Assembly: GCF_015529805.1 (NCBI RefSeq)
Contig: NZ_CP064654.1
Span: forward strand, 2,480,001-2,544,000
Direction of reading: 5' to 3'
Source: Qipengyuania soli
GTDB taxonomy: Bacteria; Pseudomonadota; Alphaproteobacteria; Sphingomonadales; Sphingomonadaceae
DNA length: 64,000 nt
This document shows positions 8,864 through 18,259 of this stretch, piece after piece. Numbering within the stretch: position 1 is the stretch's first letter; every line of letters starts with the position of its first letter. Position numbers and translations under genes: made by a program. Below the pieces are notes generated by a model. That model worked only from the letters and a program-made list of their open reading frames with translations, had not been told where the DNA came from and made no database searches.

Positions 8864-10194
8864 TTCTCCAAATCGATGCCTTCCGACACCACGGGCGAGC
8901 CGTCCTCGCGCGCGACGAGCAGCTTGTCGATACGGCGCCCGTCCATGTCGACCACTTCGAAGCGATAGCCCTGGTCGTGGAAATGCTCGCCTTCATTGGG
9001 CAGGCGCTTGAGGACATGCAGGGCATAGCCGGCAGCGGTGCCGAACTCGCGATCATCGCCGTATTCGAGGTCCAGCTTGTCGGCGAGCACATCGGCAGAG
9101 AGCGAACCCGAGACGAGCAGGCTGCCGTCCTCGCGCTCGACCATGCCCGGTCCGTCGCCATGTTCCTGGTCGCTGACGAAATCACCCACGAGGGTCGTGA
9201 GGAGGTCCACTGGCGTAACGATTCCGTCGAGATGACCATATTCGTCGTGGACCATCGCCATGGCCACTTCCGCCTGCTGCAGGACACGGAGCGCGTCCAC
9301 CGCATCGAGCTGGTCGGGTACGACTTCGGCCTTCTTCATCAGCGCCGCGAGGTCGACAGCTTCTCCGGTGACCATGCGGGTGAGGATCTCGCGGACCTTT
9401 ACCACCCCCACAACCTTGTCGGCCGAGCCTTCCGCAACGGGAAGAAGCGAGTGCGGGCTTTTCTCGATAGTGGTGCGGATCGCATCCTGATCGGCACCAA
9501 GGTCGATCCAGTCGATCTCGGTGCGCGGCGTCATCATCTCGCGGACCGGACGCTGGGCCAGACGTACGACGCCCTGCAGCATCTGGTGCTGTTCGTGCTC
9601 GATCACGCCGCTGCGCGTTGCCTCGGCGAAGAGCATGTGGAGTTCCTCGGCGGTCACCGCACTCTGCCCGGCAGGGCGCACGCCGAGGAGACGGATCAAC
9701 AGGCCGGACGAGGCATCGAGCAGCCACACAAGCGGAGCGGCCACGCGGGCAAGGATCGCCATCGGCAGCGCCATGGCAATGGCGATCGGCACTGCCGCGC
9801 GCAGGGCGACCTGCTTCGGCACCAGCTCGCCGACGACGAGGCTGAGGTATGTCGTCAGGGCAATGACGGCGGCAAAGCCCGCTTCTTCAGCCCACTGGGC
9901 GGGGAAACCCCAGGCCAGCAGGCGGTCGGCCACCGGACCGCCAAGGCTCGCTCCGGAGTAGGCGCCGGCGATGATGCCGATGAGGGTGATGCCGATCTGG
10001 ACCGTCGAAAGGAACTTCCCCGGCTCCGCAGCCAGTTCGAGAGCCGTTTTCGCGCCGCTGCTGCCATTGTGCGCGGCGGCCCGCAATCGCGCGGTTCGTG
10101 CCGATACGATGGCCAGCTCGCTCATGGCGAAGACGCCGTTCAGTACGATCAGTCCTGCGATGATGAGCAGGTCGGTCCATGGAAAGGGTGTCAC
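8842..10194 (-). CDS. CorC/HlyC-family (CNNM-CBS) membrane transporter
   Basis: Integral membrane protein of the hemolysin C/CorC family, linked to divalent cation (Mg2+/Co2+) handling; 'hemolysin' is a historical name. Order: DUF21/CNNM membrane domain in the first ~190 residues (four hydrophobic segments, with GIAGAYSGASLGG between), a CBS pair at about 215-335 (contains VREMMTPRTEIDWID), and a C-terminal CorC_HlyC domain. The start is a GTG at 10194. The last codons, GAAGED and the TGA, are written on the strand opposite the tRNA-Thr 3' half. Confidence 0.9.
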   Translation of the reverse strand: MTPFPWTDLLIIAGLIVLNGVFAMSELAIVSARTARLRAAAHNGSSGAKTALELAAEPGKFLSTVQIGITLIGIIAGAYSGASLGGPVADRLLAWGFPAQWAEEAGFAAVIALTTYLSLVVGELVPKQVALRAAVPIAIAMALPMAILARVAAPLVWLLDASSGLLIRLLGVRPAGQSAVTAEELHMLFAEATRSGVIEHEQHQMLQGVVRLAQRPVREMMTPRTEIDWIDLGADQDAIRTTIEKSPHSLLPVAEGSADKVVGVVKVREILTRMVTGEAVDLAALMKKAEVVPDQLDAVDALRVLQQAEVAMAMVHDEYGHLDGIVTPVDLLTTLVGDFVSDQEHGDGPGMVEREDGSLLVSGSLSADVLADKLDLEYGDDREFGTAAGYALHVLKRLPNEGEHFHDQGYRFEVVDMDGRRIDKLLVAREDGSPVVSEGIDLENGAAGED

Positions 10195-10252
10195 GCTACT
10201 GCGCTAGCACAAATGGCGCACTCTTCCAGTGGCGGCATGCACTTATTGTCCA

Positions 10253-10285
10253 GCGCCTCAGGAACAGGCGCGCGATTCGAATGTT
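10253..10285 (+). promoter_or_regulatory. Candidate EcfG-type stress promoter before the OmpA lipoprotein
   Basis: GGAAC at 10261-10265 is followed after 16 bases by TGTT at 10282-10285, one mismatch from the alphaproteobacterial general-stress sigma (EcfG) pattern GGAAC-N16/17-CGTT. The same stretch contains an inverted repeat, GCGCCT (10253-10258) and AGGCGC (10266-10271). The leader to the ATG would be about 95 bases, long but possible. Weaker than the site before the GlsB gene. Confidence 0.35.
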
Positions 10286-10379
10286 GGAGGGGAAGACGCG
10301 GGTGGGCGCGTCCCATCCAACGCGGGCTCAAAAGGGAACCCTCGAAAGACCGTACGCCCGTCGCCAAGGAGGAATGATA

Positions 10380-11075
10380 ATGAAGAAATCGCGCATCCTT
10401 ACTGCCAGTCTCGCCGCCGTGTCGCTGATGACCGTGTCGGCATGTGTCACCGATCCCAACACCGGCGAGAAGAAGGTCTCGCGCACCGTCCTCGGCGGCG
10501 CTGGCGGCGCTGTGCTCGGCGGCCTGCTGGGTGGTGTCATCGGCGGGAAGACCGGACGCATCGTCGGCGCTGTCGGCGGTGCCGCTGCCGGTGGCTACGT
10601 CGGCTACAAGATGGACCAGCAGATCAAGGAACTGAAGGAACAGACCGCCGGCTCGGGCGTGGACGTTTCGGAAGTCGACGGTGGCGATGCCATCCTCGTC
10701 AACCTGCCCGACGGCGTCACCTTCGCCACCGGCAGCTACACGATTTCGCCCGGTTTCCGTGACCTGCTCGACCGCGTCGCAGCAAGCCTCAAGCAGTACC
10801 CGAACAGCCTCGTCGACGTGTATGGCCATACCGACACGGTTGGCTCGGCATCGTCGAACCAGCGCCTGTCGGAACAGCGCGCACAGGCGGTGGCGAACTA
10901 CCTGATCTCGCAGGGTGTAAGCTCGTCGCGCATCCGCTGGATGGGCTTCGGCGAAACGCAGCTCAAGGTTGCGACCGGCGACGGCGTCAACGAGCCCCTG
11001 AACCGCCGCGTCGAAATCAAGATCATCCCGTTCGACCAGAATGACGTGGCTGCCGCCCAGGCTGCCCAGAACTGA
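10380..11075 (+). CDS. OmpA-family outer-membrane lipoprotein with glycine zipper
   Basis: Secreted lipoprotein: signal peptide at residues 1-21 and lipobox VSAC with Cys22 as the lipidated residue. A glycine-rich zipper follows (GG/GxG repeats, about residues 38-75), then a C-terminal OmpA domain that binds peptidoglycan (VYGHTDTVG, NQRLSEQRAQAVANYL, NRRVEIKI). It likely ties the outer membrane to the wall, as Pal/YiaD proteins do. The start at 10380 is set by AAGGAGG at 10366-10372, 7 bases upstream; an ATG two codons earlier is too close to that site. A hairpin terminator follows. Confidence 0.93.
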   Translation: MKKSRILTASLAAVSLMTVSACVTDPNTGEKKVSRTVLGGAGGAVLGGLLGGVIGGKTGRIVGAVGGAAAGGYVGYKMDQQIKELKEQTAGSGVDVSEVDGGDAILVNLPDGVTFATGSYTISPGFRDLLDRVAASLKQYPNSLVDVYGHTDTVGSASSNQRLSEQRAQAVANYLISQGVSSSRIRWMGFGETQLKVATGDGVNEPLNRRVEIKIIPFDQNDVAAAQAAQN

Positions 11076-11109
11076 TAAGAACGAACCCTCGGGTTTCGCA
11101 AAAGGGGAG

Positions 11110-11135
11110 GGGCCGTCCGCTGGGGCGGCCCTTTT
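11110..11135 (+). terminator. Rho-independent terminator after the OmpA lipoprotein
   Basis: 9-bp stem GGGCCGTCC (11110-11118) with GGGCGGCCC (11123-11131), one G-T pair, loop GCTG, then TTTT. It sits between convergent genes and abuts the cysQ-like stop. Confidence 0.85.
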
Positions 11136-11136
11136 C

Positions 11137-11916
11137 CTATGCCGTCAGCTGCGCGGCGCGCGCAGCGAGCCTTTCCACCGCAGCTCCGTGGATCGCGGGC
11201 GCGCTTGCAAGGACGCCGAAAGCGCGCGGATCGCGCTTGTTGTAATCAAGCTTGTTGCCGAAGGCGTCGCTGATCGCTGCACCTGCTTCACGTGCGATCA
11301 TGCCCGCAGCCGCGATGTCCCATTCGAAGCCCCAACGCAGCGTCGCGACAAGGTCCGCTTCGTCCGCGGCCACCATCGCGATGCGCAATGCGATCGAATT
11401 GGGTTGGTCGACCATAACGAGGTCGGCATCGGTCTTGGGCAGTGCGTGGGCCGGTACGCGTGAACCGGGGAATTCACTGCGCGTCGAGGAGCGCAGGCGT
11501 TCGCCATTGCGCCAGGCGCCTTGCCCCGCGACCGCGCTCCAGTTCTCGCCGCGCGCCGGTGCCGCCAGCATGCCGATCAGCGGTCGCCCCGAACTGATCA
11601 GCGCGACGGACACTGCCCAGCCCGGACGGCCGCGGATGAAATCGCGTGTCCCGTCGACCGGATCGACCAGCCAGATGAGGTCGCGCTCTAGGCGCGAGGG
11701 GTCGTCCGCCGTCTCTTCAGACAGCCAGCCCGCCGCCGGCAATAGCGCACCGAGCTCGCGCTTGAGGAAAGCGTCGACAGCAAGGTCGGCTTCGCAAACC
11801 GGGCTGTTGGGTTCCTTCTCCCAGCTACGCACGACATTGCCTGCCCCAGGCCAGAGGTCATGGGCGATCCGTCCCGCTTCGGAGACGATCGATTCCAGGC
11901 GTTTGCTGTCGATCAT
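11137..11916 (-). CDS. 3'(2'),5'-bisphosphate nucleotidase / inositol-phosphatase family (CysQ-like)
   Basis: Mg2+/Li+-sensitive phosphatase fold, 259 residues. Metal-site signatures: EE at 67-68 (WLSEETADD), DPVDGT at 85-90, and WD at 199-200 in the [17 protein letters not shown] block. CysQ members clear PAP formed during sulfate assimilation; inositol or fructose bisphosphatase activity is the alternative. The wording [17 protein letters not shown] favours the CysQ branch. Start at the ATG at 11916; a longer open frame runs antisense into sucC and is not real. Monocistronic, divergent from sucC with a 117-base gap. Confidence 0.85.
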   Translation of the reverse strand: MIDSKRLESIVSEAGRIAHDLWPGAGNVVRSWEKEPNSPVCEADLAVDAFLKRELGALLPAAGWLSEETADDPSRLERDLIWLVDPVDGTRDFIRGRPGWAVSVALISSGRPLIGMLAAPARGENWSAVAGQGAWRNGERLRSSTRSEFPGSRVPAHALPKTDADLVMVDQPNSIALRIAMVAADEADLVATLRWGFEWDIAAAGMIAREAGAAISDAFGNKLDYNKRDPRAFGVLASAPAIHGAAVERLAARAAQLTA

Positions 11917-12033
11917 TGGAGACGCCTCGCCCCTGCACCCGAAAACCGCACTTTTCAAGCGCGCCCAGACATGCTTATGCGCCCGGCGACTCCCTTTCCC
12001 CCAACGCGCATCACGCGAAGGACGAACGAACCC

Positions 12034-13233
<1,200 letters not shown>

Positions 13234-13268
13234 GCGCCCTCGTCACCTTGCCGTAAGGAATAGGGAAA

Positions 13269-13296
13269 GGCGGGCCTCGCGAGGGGTCCGCCTTTC
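13269..13296 (+). terminator. Rho-independent terminator after sucC
   Basis: GGCGGGCC (13269-13276) pairs with GGTCCGCC (13285-13292), one G-T pair, loop TCGCGAGG, followed by TTT-CT. This closes the sucC transcript before etfB. Confidence 0.8.
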
Positions 13297-13362
13297 TCAT
13301 TTGGGCGACCGCGAATGCTCTGGTGCGGTCGAACATTAACTACGTAGGAGGGCCTGCCTCAC

Positions 13363-13391
13363 TTGACGTTTACGTAAACGCAAGCTAGGCG
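13363..13391 (+). promoter_or_regulatory. etfBA promoter with embedded 14-bp palindrome
   Basis: A perfect palindrome CGTTTACGTAAACG occupies 13367-13380, directly in front of etfB. It overlaps a good -35 (TTGACG, 13363-13368) and fills the 17-base spacer before a poor -10 (TAGGCG, 13386-13391). The core resembles operators I recall for LiuR-type (MerR-family) regulators of branched-chain amino-acid and fatty-acid breakdown in Proteobacteria. That match is from memory; the palindrome itself is certain. Confidence 0.6.
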
Positions 13392-13424
13392 AGCCGCAGA
13401 TTCATTCGAGAGGAAGGAAACCCG

Positions 13425-14171
13425 ATGAAAATCCTCGTCCCCGTCAAGCGGGTGATCGACTACAACGTCAAGCCGCGGGTCAAGGCCGACGGCACCGGCG
13501 TCGATCTCGCCAACGTCAAGATGAGCATCAACCCGTTCGACGAAATCGCCGTCGAGGAAGCGATCCGTATCAAGGAAGCCGGCAAGGCGACCGAGATCGT
13601 GGCCGTCTCCATCGGCCCGGCGAAGGCACAGGAAACGCTGCGCACCGCGCTTGCCATGGGTGCCGACCGCGCAATCCTCGTGCAGACCGATGACGAGGTC
13701 GAACCATTGGCCGTTGCCAAGATCCTCAAGGCGATTGCCGAGGCTGAAGAGCCGGGTCTGATCCTGCTCGGCAAGCAGGCGATCGACGACGATTCGAACC
13801 AGACCGGCCAGATGCTCGCTGCCCTCATGGGACGCCCGCAGGGCACCTTCGCCAATACTGTCGACGTCGATGGCGACAGTGTCACCGTGAAGCGTGAAGT
13901 TGACGGCGGTCTCGAAACCGTGAAGCTCTCGCTCCCCGCCATCGTCACCACCGACCTGCGCCTGAACGAACCGCGCTATGCTTCGCTGCCCAACATCATG
14001 AAGGCGAAGTCGAAGCCGCTCGATACCAAGGCTCCGGCCGACTACGGCGTCGACACTGCGCCGCGCCTCAAGACGCACAAGGTCACCGAGCCGCCGGTGC
14101 GCCAGGCCGGCATCAAGGTCGCCGACGTCGACGAGCTGGTCGCCAAGATCAAAGCCCTCGGCATCGCGTAA
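13425..14171 (+). CDS. etfB: Electron transfer flavoprotein beta subunit
   Basis: AMP-binding small subunit of ETF, which carries electrons from acyl-CoA dehydrogenases to ETF-ubiquinone oxidoreductase. Starts [20 protein letters not shown], with [17 protein letters not shown] and [19 protein letters not shown] as family signatures; 248 residues is normal. A strong purine-rich ribosome site (GAGAGGAAGGAAA) precedes the ATG. It is followed after 27 bases by etfA. Regulation is probably through the palindrome at 13367-13380. Confidence 0.97.
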   Translation: MKILVPVKRVIDYNVKPRVKADGTGVDLANVKMSINPFDEIAVEEAIRIKEAGKATEIVAVSIGPAKAQETLRTALAMGADRAILVQTDDEVEPLAVAKILKAIAEAEEPGLILLGKQAIDDDSNQTGQMLAALMGRPQGTFANTVDVDGDSVTVKREVDGGLETVKLSLPAIVTTDLRLNEPRYASLPNIMKAKSKPLDTKAPADYGVDTAPRLKTHKVTEPPVRQAGIKVADVDELVAKIKALGIA

Positions 14172-14198
14172 GCCCCGGACACGAAAGGAATCACGAAG

Positions 14199-15128
14199 AT
14201 GAAAACTCTCGTCTGGGTGGAACACGACAACGCCCACATGAAGGACGCCACTCTGGCTGCAGTTACTGCCGCCTCGAAGCTCGGCGACGTCCACCTCCTC
14301 GTCGCCGGCAAAGGTTGCCGCGGGGTGGCTGAGGAAGCCGCCAAGGTCGCCGGCGTCGGCAAGGTGCACGTCGCCGATGACGCCGCCTACGAGCATGCAC
14401 TGGCCGAGAACGTCGCTCCGCTCGTCGTCGACCTGATGGGTCACCACGATGCCTTCGTCGCGCCGGCCACCACCACCGGCAAGAACATTGCGCCGCGCGT
14501 CGCCGCACTGCTCGACGTGATGCAGATTTCGGACATCCTCTCGGTCGAAGGTGACAAGACATTCACCCGTCCGATCTATGCCGGCAACGCCATCGCTACT
14601 GTGGAATCGAGCGACCCCAAGCTGGTCATCACCGTGCGCGGTACCGCCTTCGACAAGGCGGCGACCGAAGGCGGTTCGGGCACCATCGAGGACGTCCCCT
14701 CGACCGGTGACGCCGGCACGTCGACCTTCGTCTCGGCCGAAATCGCCAAGAGCGAACGTCCGGAACTCACCAGCGCCAAGGTCATCGTTTCGGGTGGCCG
14801 CGCGCTCAAGGACTCCGAGACCTTCCAGGAAGTCATCATCCCGCTCGCCGACAAGCTCGGCGCGGGCGTCGGCGCCAGCCGCGCGGCAGTCGACGCGGGC
14901 TATGTCCCCAACGACTACCAGGTCGGCCAAACCGGCAAGATCGTGGCCCCGGAAGTCTACATCGCCATCGGCATTTCGGGCGCTATCCAGCACCTTGCCG
15001 GCATGAAGGACTCAAAAACCATCATTGCCATCAACAAGGACGAGGACGCCCCGATCTTCCAGGTCGCGGACATCGGCCTGGTCGGCGATCTTTTCAAGAT
15101 CGTGCCGGAGCTCACCGGAAAGCTCTGA
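14199..15128 (+). CDS. etfA: Electron transfer flavoprotein alpha subunit
   Basis: FAD-binding large subunit of ETF, 309 residues. The C-terminal FAD domain has the expected run: [20 protein letters not shown], then [12 protein letters not shown], then [20 protein letters not shown]. It forms a two-gene operon with etfB and ends at a strong terminator 36 bases downstream. Confidence 0.97.
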   Translation: MKTLVWVEHDNAHMKDATLAAVTAASKLGDVHLLVAGKGCRGVAEEAAKVAGVGKVHVADDAAYEHALAENVAPLVVDLMGHHDAFVAPATTTGKNIAPRVAALLDVMQISDILSVEGDKTFTRPIYAGNAIATVESSDPKLVITVRGTAFDKAATEGGSGTIEDVPSTGDAGTSTFVSAEIAKSERPELTSAKVIVSGGRALKDSETFQEVIIPLADKLGAGVGASRAAVDAGYVPNDYQVGQTGKIVAPEVYIAIGISGAIQHLAGMKDSKTIIAINKDEDAPIFQVADIGLVGDLFKIVPELTGKL

Positions 15129-15164
15129 ATTCACGCAAAGTTTGCAAGTTTTCTTGCATAAGGA

Positions 15165-15192
15165 GGCCCGGGTATTTCGCCCGGGCCTTTTT
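15165..15192 (+). terminator. Rho-independent terminator after etfA
   Basis: Perfect 8-bp stem GGCCCGGG (15165-15172) / CCCGGGCC (15180-15187), loop TATTTCG, then TTTTT. The next plus-strand gene starts only 17 bases after the T run. Confidence 0.93.
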
Positions 15193-15209
15193 CGTTGCAT
15201 GAGGTGTGC

Positions 15210-16322
15210 ATGACCGATCACCTGCCGTCCTATTCGCAGGGAGATGTGAAGCAGGCACTACTCGCCGCGGGTGCCTCGGGCACGATCTATTCGCTGGTCA
15301 TGCCCGAGAGCGAGGCCGTGCTGGCCGAAGTCATGGATGGTGGCGCCGCAGGGCGCGATGCCGGGCTGCTCGAACACTACCGCGAAGCGTGGACCCAGAA
15401 GCAGGACGCGCTGCACGAAGGTTATTTCGAATGCTGGATCGCGTGGTCCGCGCCGGTCGTGAAGTTCGACGCCGCCGCGTTCCCGCACCGCTATCCCACC
15501 GCTGGGGCGAGCGAGGGCATCTTCAAGCTGATGGCGGAATATGCCGCACGGGCGCGGAGCGAAGGATTTGGGCCGACGATCCATATATTCGATGGAGAGT
15601 ACGAGGGGTTCCCTGCCTATGCCGCCAGCCTGGGCCTTCTGCTGGTTCGACACAGCCGTGTGGATTGGCCAGAGGTCGCAAGCCGCGCAGACCGCCATGC
15701 ACAATTCTGGATCAGCCAACCCTCAGCAATCGACGGGAGCGTCTGGCCACATTTCGACGCCTTTGCGCGAAAGCTGGCAGAAGATAGGCCCGACATCGCG
15801 CTCGTCCCCGACCTCACCTATGTCGGGAATGTAGCCCGCGCGTTTGAGGTCGCCATCGACCTGCCCAATGTCACCAACTTCGTATTCAGCCACTCCAAAC
15901 CCTTCGGCGGATACTACCACCGCGTCGGCGGCGTGTTCTCGCGCAAGGAGAGTCCGTCGCTGTTCGGAAACAAGTGGTTCAAGAACCTCCTCAGCCTTGC
16001 CTGGGGCAGCGCGATGATGGACCGCTTTGGTGTCCACGAGCTGCCCCGCCGCTATGCCGGGGTCCAAGCGGAAGCGACACGACGAATCGGGCACCTGCTC
16101 GGCGTCAGGAACCTCGCGCCCGCCGACGTGAACCTGCTCGCTACCGCACCCGTCTCCGATGCCGACAGCACCTTGGTGCGCATGCTCCATCGCGGGTCGG
16201 GCGACGAGGCCGTCGTCCGCCTTTGCGCGACCCCCGCCATGGCGGCCCTTATCGATCCCAAGCTGGCCGCGAGCACCGCGCCGCAGCTCCTTGAGCGCTG
16301 GCGAGCGGAGGGCCTCGCATGA
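15210..16322 (+). CDS. PLP-dependent aminotransferase-like protein (fold type I), unknown substrate
   Basis: 370 residues with the layout of a fold-type I PLP enzyme but no subfamily I recognise. TAGASEGIF at 97-105 looks like the phosphate-cup loop. PDLTYVG at 200-206 places an Asp (D201) where the pyridine-N ligand is expected. SHSKPFGGYYHRVGG around 227-241 puts Lys230 as the likely Schiff-base lysine. The N-terminal quarter is atypical and contains FECWIAWS. The ATG at 15210 is preferred; an upstream in-frame TTG at 15195 lies almost in the etfA terminator. The stop overlaps the next gene by 4 bases (ATGA), so the two are coupled. Function is not assigned. Confidence 0.75.
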   Translation: MTDHLPSYSQGDVKQALLAAGASGTIYSLVMPESEAVLAEVMDGGAAGRDAGLLEHYREAWTQKQDALHEGYFECWIAWSAPVVKFDAAAFPHRYPTAGASEGIFKLMAEYAARARSEGFGPTIHIFDGEYEGFPAYAASLGLLLVRHSRVDWPEVASRADRHAQFWISQPSAIDGSVWPHFDAFARKLAEDRPDIALVPDLTYVGNVARAFEVAIDLPNVTNFVFSHSKPFGGYYHRVGGVFSRKESPSLFGNKWFKNLLSLAWGSAMMDRFGVHELPRRYAGVQAEATRRIGHLLGVRNLAPADVNLLATAPVSDADSTLVRMLHRGSGDEAVVRLCATPAMAALIDPKLAASTAPQLLERWRAEGLA

Positions 16323-17218
16323 GGGCCGATCGCATCGACCTGCTGATCTCGCGCGACGAAATCCACGATTACGTGATGAACCTTTGGGCGGACGGCCCGA
16401 TCGCCGAGTCGCACCGCAAGGGCGGGATGGTTCACGATATCGTCGATCGCTTCGGCAAGGTCCCGCGGTTTTTCTACGAACCATCGGAGCCGGAAATCGA
16501 GTGGACGCACTTCTCAACCTGGTGGGGCGGCATCCTGCTGTGCGACTACGACAACCCGCATATCCGCGACTTGCGCTACCTCCACGAGATCTACCATGCC
16601 GCCACGCTGCCCTATTTACGCGATTGCAGTGTCGCGATGCTGGAATCGAAGAACTTCGCCAACGAGCGGCAGGCTTCCACGCTGACCGAAATGGCGATTT
16701 ATCTCGAGCTGCCCGAGCTGCGCAAACTGACCTTCGACCACCCCATCTTCATGGATCGCTTCCTCTATCCGACAGGCGACTTTTCACGACCCGACCGACA
16801 GCTTGTCGACCATTGGAAGGCCGACAGCCGCACGACCTTCGACTTCCTCCTCGAACAGCGACGGAAGGTCATCGAGGCACCGGTCAGCGAGATTGATCCT
16901 GCTGATCCGCAGGTGATCTGGCTGAGGCGCTACGGCGAACAGGGTCGCAACTGGGTTCGTATCTGGAGCGAGCGCTATGGCGAGGTGGAGAACGCCATGC
17001 TCACGCTCATCGAACGTAGCGCCGCGGGCGAGCGCAAAGCGGCCGGCCGCAACCATCTTGCCTGGCTCCTCTCGGACGTGGTCAGCGAGGGAACAGGCGT
17101 ACCTTTCCAACGCGAGGCGCGTGCCTTCCGCGATGCTTTCGACGCGCTGGTCACTGCCTACGACGCTGCCATGACCGAGAGCGGTGAGACCGCGGTCAAA
17201 GGCAAGGCGCCCGGCTAA
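16319..17218 (+). CDS. Unknown protein with HExxH motif, coupled to the aminotransferase-like gene
   Basis: 299 residues, soluble, no signal or membrane segment. I do not recognise a family. The most notable stretch is a Trp-rich segment (EWTHFSTWWGG, about 61-71) followed by H89-E90-I-Y-H93, an HExxH arrangement, with glutamates at 110 and 116 and further His/Asp pairs (DH at 140-141 and 164-165). This could be a metal site of a zinc hydrolase, or of an iron/di-metal helical enzyme, where E-x-x-H is also used. Helical, Arg/Glu-rich C-terminal half. The ATGA overlap and lack of other partners imply it works with the upstream PLP enzyme. Codon use matches its neighbours. Confidence 0.7.
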   Translation: MRADRIDLLISRDEIHDYVMNLWADGPIAESHRKGGMVHDIVDRFGKVPRFFYEPSEPEIEWTHFSTWWGGILLCDYDNPHIRDLRYLHEIYHAATLPYLRDCSVAMLESKNFANERQASTLTEMAIYLELPELRKLTFDHPIFMDRFLYPTGDFSRPDRQLVDHWKADSRTTFDFLLEQRRKVIEAPVSEIDPADPQVIWLRRYGEQGRNWVRIWSERYGEVENAMLTLIERSAAGERKAAGRNHLAWLLSDVVSEGTGVPFQREARAFRDAFDALVTAYDAAMTESGETAVKGKAPG

Positions 17219-17259
17219 CCGGCCCGCTCCATGTCGTATTCGTACTCGCAAAGGTGACA

Positions 17260-17275
17260 CAGCCTTTCTAGGCTG
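17260..17275 (+). other. Small perfect hairpin after the two-gene unit
   Basis: CAGCCT (17260-17265), loop TTCT, AGGCTG (17270-17275). There is no T run after it, so it is a weak terminator at best. It lies 42 bases after the HExxH gene stop and 28 before the next ATG. Confidence 0.3.
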
Positions 17276-17303
17276 ATCCGGATTTGAAAGTTTGGGGTCG
17301 CAA

Positions 17304-18230
17304 ATGGTTACAAAATCACTCTTGGCATCGGCATGCCTTTCGCTGGCAATTGCACCTGTAGCGGCATGGGGCGCAGACAGGGCTCCGATCGTGCTCAAGC
17401 CGATAGGCCAGTGGAACCTGGACATGGGCGAAAACAAATGCCGCATCGCACGTGTGTTCGGTAGCGAAGAGCAGAAGGCCGCATTCTATCTTGAACAGTG
17501 GTCGCCATCTGAGGAAGCCGATTGGGCCGTTGCGGCACGCGAGGTCGCCGGGTTTCGCAGCGATCGGAAGACCACTTATGCGTTCGGCCCTGGCGGCAAG
17601 AGCGATGATTTCGAGTTCACCAAAACAAGTTTCGGCGACTTCGGGAGTCTCGTTGGCGCCAGAAGCAAGATCGTGAGTGAAGACCCTTCGCAAGAGGATA
17701 TGGACTCGAACGATGATGACGAGCGTGACTGGCAAGCGCGTCCTCGCGGACTCGAGCAACTCGATTCCGACCGCGCTGCCCAAATAACTTCGCTGACATT
17801 ATCGCAGTCGGGCCGAACGGATGTGATCATCGAAACGGGAGGTCTGAAACCGGTCCTCGCTGCGATGAATGCATGCATGGAGGACCTCGTTAGGCACTGG
17901 GGCCTCGATCCGGCGGAGCAAAGGAGGGTAGTGAGCCCTCCCAAGGCCACCAACATGCCCAAGGTGGTCCAATACATAATGAGCACCTATCCTGCAGGGG
18001 CGCTGAGAAAAGGTGCCCAGGCCACTTTCCACTTGCGGATCATGGTGGGTACCAATGGCGCGGTCGAGGAGTGCGTCCTCACCAACCAGACCCTGGCCGA
18101 GGATTTCGACATGAAACGCCATCCCTGCTTCGCATTTACGACGCGAGCGGTAATGGAGCCTGCACGAGACGCCGCCGGCGAGCCTGTCAGGTCATTCTAC
18201 ACCGCTCGGATCGCCTATCGGATCGGATGA
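17304..18230 (+). CDS. Secreted protein with TonB C-terminal-like domain
   Basis: 308 residues. A signal peptide is evident in the first ~24 residues (basic start, LLASACLSLAIAPVAAWGA). The middle is polar and has an acidic run (DSNDDDERD). The last ~85 residues look like a TonB_C fold: HLRIMVGTNGAVEECVLTNQ, then RAVMEPARDAAGEPVRSFYT. There is no N-terminal TonB-style membrane anchor with a proline-rich spacer, so this is not a classical energy transducer; it belongs with secreted 'TonB-C' proteins that I recall as frequent in sphingomonads. The ATG at 17304 is used; the ribosome site is weak. Function unknown. Confidence 0.75.
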   Translation: MVTKSLLASACLSLAIAPVAAWGADRAPIVLKPIGQWNLDMGENKCRIARVFGSEEQKAAFYLEQWSPSEEADWAVAAREVAGFRSDRKTTYAFGPGGKSDDFEFTKTSFGDFGSLVGARSKIVSEDPSQEDMDSNDDDERDWQARPRGLEQLDSDRAAQITSLTLSQSGRTDVIIETGGLKPVLAAMNACMEDLVRHWGLDPAEQRRVVSPPKATNMPKVVQYIMSTYPAGALRKGAQATFHLRIMVGTNGAVEECVLTNQTLAEDFDMKRHPCFAFTTRAVMEPARDAAGEPVRSFYTARIAYRIG

Positions 18231-18259
18231 GCGCGGCGCTGCCACACAGCAGCACCTGC

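Noticed and set aside
17304-18230. Classical TonB energy transducer
   Set aside because: It has a cleavable-type signal instead of a membrane anchor, no proline-rich spacer, and no exbB or exbD next to it.
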